Under the pieces are notes generated by a model. That model ran no database searches. It worked only from the letters and a program-made list of their open reading frames with translations, and was not told the DNA's origin. A stretch of DNA of 15,848 nt from JAHFJU01 sp964354865 (GTDB taxonomy: Bacteria; Patescibacteriota; Gracilibacteria; UBA1369; UM-FILTER-53-11): the NCBI GenBank assembly GCA_964354865.1, contig CAYHBN010000032.1, positions 1-15,848 of the forward strand, in the 5' to 3' direction. A program made the position numbers and the translations under genes. Below, one piece after another: positions 10,578 to 15,848 of this stretch. Each line of letters starts with the position of its first letter. The stretch's first letter is position 1.

Positions 10578-13124
10578 TTAAAATAGGTTTTTTTTAAAGA
10601 AAATGTGTTTGGTAATCTCGGCGAAGATAAAATAGGCAAAAAGAACTCCAACGGTAAGTGCGATAATCATTGGTGAGAGTGGCACAAATTCGAAGAGCGT
10701 ATTGCCGAACGTGAAGTAGGGAAGGGCGAAACAGACTGCTCCCGTGGCGAGTGATGAAAATATAAGCCAGTTGCTGGGGCGGCTCTTAAAGAAAGGCAGT
10801 GTTGAACGAATGGCAAAGGTAATGAGAACTTCAGAGAGCGATGACTCAATAAACCATGCGGTTCTAAATGCTTCGGGTGAGACTTTTAAAATAAAGAAAA
10901 GTGGCAAAATGAGGAGCAAATCGAAGAAGGTACTGAGCAAGCCAAAGATGATCATGAATTTGGTTATAAACTTCATGTCCCATCGTTTGGGTTTATGAAC
11001 CATTTGGTCATCGACGTTGTCACTGGCAATGGTGAGCAGTGGCATATCGCTCACGAAATTATTTAAGAGGATTTGCCCCGGGAGTAGCGGAATGAACGGA
11101 AGGAAGAGTGATGAGGCAGCAACAGTAAACATGTTTCCGAAGTTAGCACTAATGGTATTGAGAATGTACTTCATTATATTGGCAAAGATTTTTCGGCCTT
11201 GCACGATACCATCACCAAGTATGCGCAAACTCTTTTGTAGCAAAATAATGTCTGCGGCTTGTTTTGCAATGTCTGATGCTGAATCGACTGAAATACCGAC
11301 GTCGGCAACTTTAAGTGCAGGAGCATCGTTAATGCCATCTCCTAAAAATCCGACGACATGGTCTTGTTTGGTGAGCGCGTCAACAATTTGATATTTTTGT
11401 TCAGGGTTAACTCGAGCAAATACGTTATATTTTAGGGCATAATCAGATAGCTCGGCGAGTGAACATTTCGATAAGTCTTCACCAGTGATAACTCGATTGT
11501 TTTTTATTATAAGGCCTACATCGTGACAGATTTTTTGTGTAACCAGAGCACTATCGCCACTGATGATTTTTATCGCGATGCCAAGTTTTTCGAGTCGTTC
11601 AATAGCTTCTTTTGCAGTTGCTTTTGCAGGATCAAGAAACAGTAAAACACCGCGTAGTGTAAGTTCAGTTTCGTTTTTTTCACTGGAGTCTTTGAGGGCG
11701 AATGGTTTTGTAGCGACGGCAATAACTCTATATCCATTCGATTCATGTTTGGTCATAAACTCAGCAATCTCATCTTTTGTTTTTTGAGTAATTTTTTGCT
11801 CTGCCCCATTCATGAATACCGTTGAACAGCAGCTGATAATATTTTCGGCTGCTCCTTTCACGATGAGAATCCTTTTATTATCTCGTTCTGCAATGACGCT
11901 CATTCGACGTCGATTAAAATCAAATTCATTCGTATCTAGGATTTTATATTGAGAAATGATCGTCTCGTTTTTCTTTGTCGTTTCGTGCTCTAAAATGGCT
12001 TTATCAATAGGATTCCCCTCGTTATTGCAGAGTGCCCCAAAGAGCAGAACTTCTTCATCTTGTGTATTTGAAAGCGACAGATAGTCAGATAGTTCAACGA
12101 CGCCGCTGGTGAGCGTTCCTGTTTTATCGCAACATAAAATATCGATGTTTCCGAGGTTTTCAACTGACGCGAGCGTTTTGGTAATTACCTGTGACTTCGC
12201 CATTTTGAGTGCACCACGTGAAAGAGAAATAGTCATTAAGATCGGTAAAACTTCGGGAGTTATACCGACCGCAAGCGCGATTGCAAAAAGCAACGAGTCG
12301 AAGAAACTTTTTCCTAATACGGCATTCGCAATCAATATAAAGAGCGTCATCACAAACGTAATTTTCAAGAGAAGATTGCCAAAATGACGGATGCTTTTTT
12401 GAAAATCGGTTTCAGGCTCAGTTACAAGTAGTGATGCTGTTTTTCCAAAAAAAGTATCGTGTGCGGTTGCCACGACAACGCCGATTCCGTATCCGCTTGA
12501 AATTGCGGTCCCCATAAATGCAACGTTCTCAAGATCTTGAGGCTCAGTTGATTCCGGTTTTGCTGGTGTAGTGTTTTTGTTTACAGGGAGCGATTCTCCC
12601 GTAAGGGATGATTCATCTATCGTAAGTCCATCTGCGCTGATTATGCGTACATCGGCAGGAATAATATCGCCAATATCCATAACAATAACATCACCTACAA
12701 CGAGGGACTGTACATCTACTTCAATTTTTTCTCCGCCACGGACTACTCGGGTTTTAATAGATACTAATCCTTTTAAAGCATCGAGTGCCTTTGATGATTT
12801 ATACTCCTGAAAAAAACCAAGAAACGAACTTAATACAATAATTGCCAAAATAACGTAGGCATCAATTCGTTCTCCAATAAAGAGCGAAACGAGCGCGCCC
12901 CCCATAAGTAGCAGAGTGAGTGGGCTATTGAACTGTGAAATAAATATTCTCAGTGGTCCTTTTTTGTCTTTGTCTTCTAATTTGTTTGGGCCATTCTGTA
13001 AAAGTCGTTTTTGAGCTTCATCTTTTGATAGTCCATTTTTAGTCGTTTGGATTTTGTTCAGAAAATCCGCTTCAGAAAGGCTCCAATTCGTCTCATTAGA
13101 ACTTTGTTTTTGTATTTCTTGCAT
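10578..13124 (-). CDS. mgtA: Magnesium-transporting P-type ATPase (type IIIB, MgtA-like)
   Basis: This 848-aa inner-membrane pump is normal length for the family (about 850-900). It moves Mg2+ into the cell at the cost of ATP. In order there is a cation-ATPase N-terminal domain (about 12-60), TM1-2, the actuator domain with TGES (175-178), TM3-4 with ITPEVLP (288-294) in place of the Ca-pump PEGLP, phosphorylation motif DKTGT (Asp333), KGA (423-425) in the nucleotide domain and GDGINDAP (595-602). The C-terminal membrane part has the IIIB-typical ANFGNMF and DNVDDQMVHKPKRWD. These last blocks favour MgtA/MgtB over Ca2+ or H+ pumps. All catalytic motifs are intact. Start ATG 13124 has an extended -10 ending 6 bp upstream. 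No MgtC or Mg-sensing leader is visible, and a leaderless mRNA would leave no room for one. Confidence 0.93.
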   Translation of the reverse strand: MQEIQKQSSNETNWSLSEADFLNKIQTTKNGLSKDEAQKRLLQNGPNKLEDKDKKGPLRIFISQFNSPLTLLLMGGALVSLFIGERIDAYVILAIIVLSSFLGFFQEYKSSKALDALKGLVSIKTRVVRGGEKIEVDVQSLVVGDVIVMDIGDIIPADVRIISADGLTIDESSLTGESLPVNKNTTPAKPESTEPQDLENVAFMGTAISSGYGIGVVVATAHDTFFGKTASLLVTEPETDFQKSIRHFGNLLLKITFVMTLFILIANAVLGKSFFDSLLFAIALAVGITPEVLPILMTISLSRGALKMAKSQVITKTLASVENLGNIDILCCDKTGTLTSGVVELSDYLSLSNTQDEEVLLFGALCNNEGNPIDKAILEHETTKKNETIISQYKILDTNEFDFNRRRMSVIAERDNKRILIVKGAAENIISCCSTVFMNGAEQKITQKTKDEIAEFMTKHESNGYRVIAVATKPFALKDSSEKNETELTLRGVLLFLDPAKATAKEAIERLEKLGIAIKIISGDSALVTQKICHDVGLIIKNNRVITGEDLSKCSLAELSDYALKYNVFARVNPEQKYQIVDALTKQDHVVGFLGDGINDAPALKVADVGISVDSASDIAKQAADIILLQKSLRILGDGIVQGRKIFANIMKYILNTISANFGNMFTVAASSLFLPFIPLLPGQILLNNFVSDMPLLTIASDNVDDQMVHKPKRWDMKFITKFMIIFGLLSTFFDLLLILPLFFILKVSPEAFRTAWFIESSLSEVLITFAIRSTLPFFKSRPSNWLIFSSLATGAVCFALPYFTFGNTLFEFVPLSPMIIALTVGVLFAYFIFAEITKHIFFKKNLF

Positions 13125-13130
13125 CGCGCA

Positions 13131-13139
13131 ATAATACCA
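13131..13139 (-). promoter_or_regulatory. mgtA extended -10, leaderless arrangement
   Basis: TGGTATTAT on the minus strand (TGn extension plus TATTAT), then TGCGCG, then ATG 13124. A weak TAGAAA lies at 17-bp spacing (13154-13159), overlapping the stop codon of the upstream RND gene. Confidence 0.6.
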
Positions 13140-13156
13140 TATTTGAGCCGTTTTTT

Positions 13157-15848
13157 CTACTCTTTATAGAGTGTTGCTTCTTCTTTCAAATGCTTAAGCT
13201 TCATATCTTTTTCCCACGTTGAACGCATTACGAGGTTAAAGAGGGCTGGAATTACAATGAGTGTGAGGAATGTTGAGCTCATGAGACCAAAAATCAGCGC
13301 TAGTCCAAGTCCTCTCCAGGTTTCGCTCGAAATAGTAATCGGCAACATACCGATCATAGTGCAAAGAGAGGTAAGCATAATAGCTTCAAGACGTGACTTT
13401 GATGCGTCTACGATTGCGTCTATATATGGAATGCCAACTTTTAGGTTTAGATTCATTTTATCTACCAAAATAATTGCGTTCTTCACGACAATACCAAAGA
13501 GTGCGAGTACGCCGATGAGCGCGGGGAACGAGAGTGTGAATCCGGTGAGCGTAAAACCTATAAACACGCCGCTTATTGCAAGCGGAATAGTGGCTAACAC
13601 AAGCACCGATTTTCGGTATGAATTAAACTGAATTACGAGTGTGCCAACAATTAATATTAATGCGACGATCATTGCGCGTAATATAGAAAGTACTGATTCG
13701 TTATTTTGATCATTAGCGCCACCATATTTTATGCTCATCCCGGCTGGTAGTTTTTGTTCGCTCACTTTTTTCTGAAATTCGGCGAGTATTGTCGCTGGCA
13801 AATATGGTTTTACCACGCTTGAAGTAAGAATAACGACGCGTTTTTGATCAATTCTCTGAATAGAGGTAACTGACGATTTTAACTCTGCATGTGCAACGTC
13901 GCGAATTCGGTAGAGTTGCCCGCGTGGGGTGGTAAGGGTCAGGTTCAACACATCATCAATATTTCCTCCATTAATTTCAGGAAAACTTGTGGTGATTTGT
14001 AAATCATCGTCACCTTTAATATCGATCTTTGAAGCTGAACTGCCGCTATTCCCAAGACGTAAACTGCCCATTACTTGCGCCGCAACAAGGCCTAGTTCAC
14101 TGAGTTTTTCTTGATTAAAGATGAGCACAAATTCACCGGGAGATGGTGTAATAGATGTTTTTTCATTTTCTGTTCCAGGAATCTCGTCCAATATTTTTTT
14201 GTACTGATTTGTAATTTTATCGAGTTCATTTAAGTCGTCGCCGATGAAGCGTGCTTCGAAATCTGTTCCGCTTGGCGGACCACCTGCAACTTCTTCGACG
14301 GTAATACGAGCGCCGGTGATCGGTTTAATTTCATTACGAAGGCGAGCAGCAAAATCATATGATTTCTCGACTTGTTTAGCTTGAGAAGACTCTGGTCGTG
14401 ATTTAAGAGGAACTAAGTTGATTGCGAATTGGGCTTTATTGGTAAGTCCGCCTGCTGTTGCCCCTGAGCCGGATGAAGATCTGTCTTGAGAGTTGACGCC
14501 TGCGGCACCAATGATAAGTGAAAAACTTTTTATTGCTTCTTCTTTTAGTAGGTATGGCGTAATTTGTTCAACGATTTTTTTAGTTTCGGTAAGGAGTAGC
14601 CCTTTGGGCGCTTCAATATTTATGTATAAATATTCAGAATCGCTTTTGGGTAGAAACTCTGATTTTAAAAGTCCTGTAATCGGTAGCGAAGCAGCGATCA
14701 CGAAAATTACAGTAACGATTACAAGTGTGATCTTTGATTTTCTTCTGTCGTTCAAAATCCCATATAGAAATTTTCCGTATTGAGATAAGTAATGATCGAG
14801 CTTAATTATTCCAGTAATAAGTCGTATGGCGGTGCTTTTTCCTTCTTCTTCGTCAGAGTAGTGGTGTTGGATTTTTGCAATAATTTTCGCATCGTCGGCA
14901 AGTTCTTGCTGCATTAAATCCTCGTTTTTAATAAGGTCTGCTTTAAGCCCTTTTCGATACCATAGTAGCAGGCCAAAGGCAGTTAATGCTCCCACGAAAA
15001 TAAGGGGAATTCCTACCAAGAGTGCCCCCGATGCTGCAATGCTCACTCCTATCAATGAAAGAAGTGCACCGGCAAATACGAAAATTTTAAAAGTAAATCG
15101 CGTAATTCTAAAACGCTCCAAAATAATTGCCATCGGGTGATTGATAATAATGGCAATGACGTACGAAACAGCAAGCGTTACCGAAACAGTAATCGGAATT
15201 GAGCGAATAAATTGACCAATAATTCCTGTGGCGAGAAGTAGGGGAATAAATGCCCAAATGGTAGTGAGGGTAGTTGTCGTTAAGAGGATTTTAAAGTCAT
15301 GAAAAACAAGGAGTACGGCTTGCTCAGGAGTAAACTTGCCGGTTTTTAGGTACTGTTTTGTCGCTTGCACAACCACAATTGCGTCATCTACCAACAGCCC
15401 TAACGAAAGAATGAGTGAGAAAATTGAGAGGAAGTTCAAGGTGATGCCAAACTGAAGCATGAGTGCAAACGTCGCACAGAATACGAGTGGCACGGCGAGC
15501 CCTGCAACGAAGGCCTCTTTCAAACCAACAAAGAGAAAAATAATGCCGGTAACGAGCAACACGGTGAGCACTCCGTCGTGCTTAAGTTGGTCAAAGTCTC
15601 GGCGAATAATTGCCGAATAATCGAGAGTTGTTTCAACAGAAACATTTTGCGGAATTTCAACACCCCTCATTGCCTGAACTTTCGCTTTTCCTTCATCAAT
15701 AAGATCGATGATCGAACCTCCCGGCTTTTTTGTAATGTTAAGAGTTACCGCATTCTGTGGTGTTTTTCCTTCAGAAGAAAATTGAGAAAGTGTATTTCGT
15801 TTACGAGCAATTTCTTCGACCGTCGCAATATCGCTTAATCGAACTGTG
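13157..15848 (-). CDS. RND-superfamily efflux permease (AcrB/HAE1-like), N-terminus beyond window
   Basis: About 896 residues are visible. The frame is open to the right edge, so the ATG at 15670 is internal: upstream codons read VRLSDIATVEEIARKRNTLS, a standard RND porter segment. This is a proton-driven exporter of small molecules. The proton-relay residues are present: Asp-Asp in TM4 (GLLVDDAIVVV, near 15383-15388) and Lys in TM10 (FGIVVKNAIILVDKMN). TM2-6, TM7, the second porter/docking loop and TM8-12 can all be recognised. Unusual is an insertion after TM6 with a long hydrophobic stretch that looks like an extra TM pair, followed by a charged cytoplasmic segment (about 14801-15100). TM1 and the first porter subdomain lie outside the window. 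No membrane-fusion protein or outer-membrane factor gene is in view. mgtA follows 32 bp downstream on the same strand. Confidence 0.92.
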   Translation of the reverse strand, partial: TVRLSDIATVEEIARKRNTLSQFSSEGKTPQNAVTLNITKKPGGSIIDLIDEGKAKVQAMRGVEIPQNVSVETTLDYSAIIRRDFDQLKHDGVLTVLLVTGIIFLFVGLKEAFVAGLAVPLVFCATFALMLQFGITLNFLSIFSLILSLGLLVDDAIVVVQATKQYLKTGKFTPEQAVLLVFHDFKILLTTTTLTTIWAFIPLLLATGIIGQFIRSIPITVSVTLAVSYVIAIIINHPMAIILERFRITRFTFKIFVFAGALLSLIGVSIAASGALLVGIPLIFVGALTAFGLLLWYRKGLKADLIKNEDLMQQELADDAKIIAKIQHHYSDEEEGKSTAIRLITGIIKLDHYLSQYGKFLYGILNDRRKSKITLVIVTVIFVIAASLPITGLLKSEFLPKSDSEYLYINIEAPKGLLLTETKKIVEQITPYLLKEEAIKSFSLIIGAAGVNSQDRSSSGSGATAGGLTNKAQFAINLVPLKSRPESSQAKQVEKSYDFAARLRNEIKPITGARITVEEVAGGPPSGTDFEARFIGDDLNELDKITNQYKKILDEIPGTENEKTSITPSPGEFVLIFNQEKLSELGLVAAQVMGSLRLGNSGSSASKIDIKGDDDLQITTSFPEINGGNIDDVLNLTLTTPRGQLYRIRDVAHAELKSSVTSIQRIDQKRVVILTSSVVKPYLPATILAEFQKKVSEQKLPAGMSIKYGGANDQNNESVLSILRAMIVALILIVGTLVIQFNSYRKSVLVLATIPLAISGVFIGFTLTGFTLSFPALIGVLALFGIVVKNAIILVDKMNLNLKVGIPYIDAIVDASKSRLEAIMLTSLCTMIGMLPITISSETWRGLGLALIFGLMSSTFLTLIVIPALFNLVMRSTWEKDMKLKHLKEEATLYKE

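Noticed and set aside
10571..10598. Hairpin AACCT/AGGTT followed by eight T as a terminator
   Set aside because: The T run is on the plus strand where no plus-strand gene ends, and the stem is only 5 bp; for mgtA on the minus strand there is no T run.
15668..15670. ATG at 15670 as the RND start
   Set aside because: The frame continues upstream to the edge with a good RND porter sequence, so the gene is truncated by the window and this Met is internal.

Overview
The window looks like chromosomal DNA of a small-genome bacterium, most likely a member of Patescibacteria (Candidate Phyla Radiation, Parcubacteria-like). This is inferred from compact, frequently divergent housekeeping genes, moderately AT-rich sequence, very short or absent mRNA leaders with almost no Shine-Dalgarno sequences, a minimal and divergent gene set, and a 247-residue hypothetical protein of a kind I associate with this group. 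TGA is used as a stop codon, so the code is the standard bacterial one. No phage, transposase or CRISPR array is visible.

Layout. 1-3378 holds translation and repair genes: the 3' end of lepA (+), an RsuA/RluB/RluF-type pseudouridine synthase (-) and, diverging from it, a PolX-type DNA polymerase with a PHP domain (+). 3390-4020 is a small minus-strand unit: a single-cluster ferredoxin followed, with an overlap, by a three-segment membrane protein. A back-to-back promoter region separates it from tRNA-Gln(TTG), which is followed only 6 nt later by a divergent uppS (cis-prenyltransferase). uppS converges on rsmE (16S rRNA m3U1498 methyltransferase). 5840-8475 is a cell-surface block: an exported six-cysteine protein converging on a coiled-coil M23 (LytM/EnvC-like) peptidase. 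8509-8819 is rpmA (ribosomal protein L27) with a near-canonical promoter that places transcription start almost on the start codon.

8818-10163 is the least ordinary stretch. It holds a 150-bp nested inverted repeat with the rpmA terminator at its centre, a GC-rich leader with mutually exclusive hairpins, the 247-aa hypothetical gene, a 16-bp tandem repeat, tRNA-His(GTG), and directly behind it a tandem array of about 70-bp units. Each unit is a long hairpin plus a short hairpin and repeats the CACCCCA end of the tRNA. 10164-15848 is all minus strand: a 122-aa acidic hypothetical, an MgtA-like P-type ATPase, and an RND-superfamily efflux permease that runs off the right edge.

The genes are mostly independent housekeeping units rather than a pathway. 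Two themes connect them. Ribosome biogenesis and decoding is represented by lepA, the pseudouridine synthase, rsmE, rpmA and two tRNAs. The envelope is represented by uppS, the M23 peptidase, the exported protein, the Mg ATPase and the RND permease. A shared regulatory style is visible: rsmE, the 122-aa gene and the Mg ATPase each have a -10 hexamer exactly 6 bp before ATG with a GCGC discriminator, which predicts leaderless mRNAs. The strongest candidates for something undescribed are this leaderless promoter class and the tRNA-His trailer repeat array.
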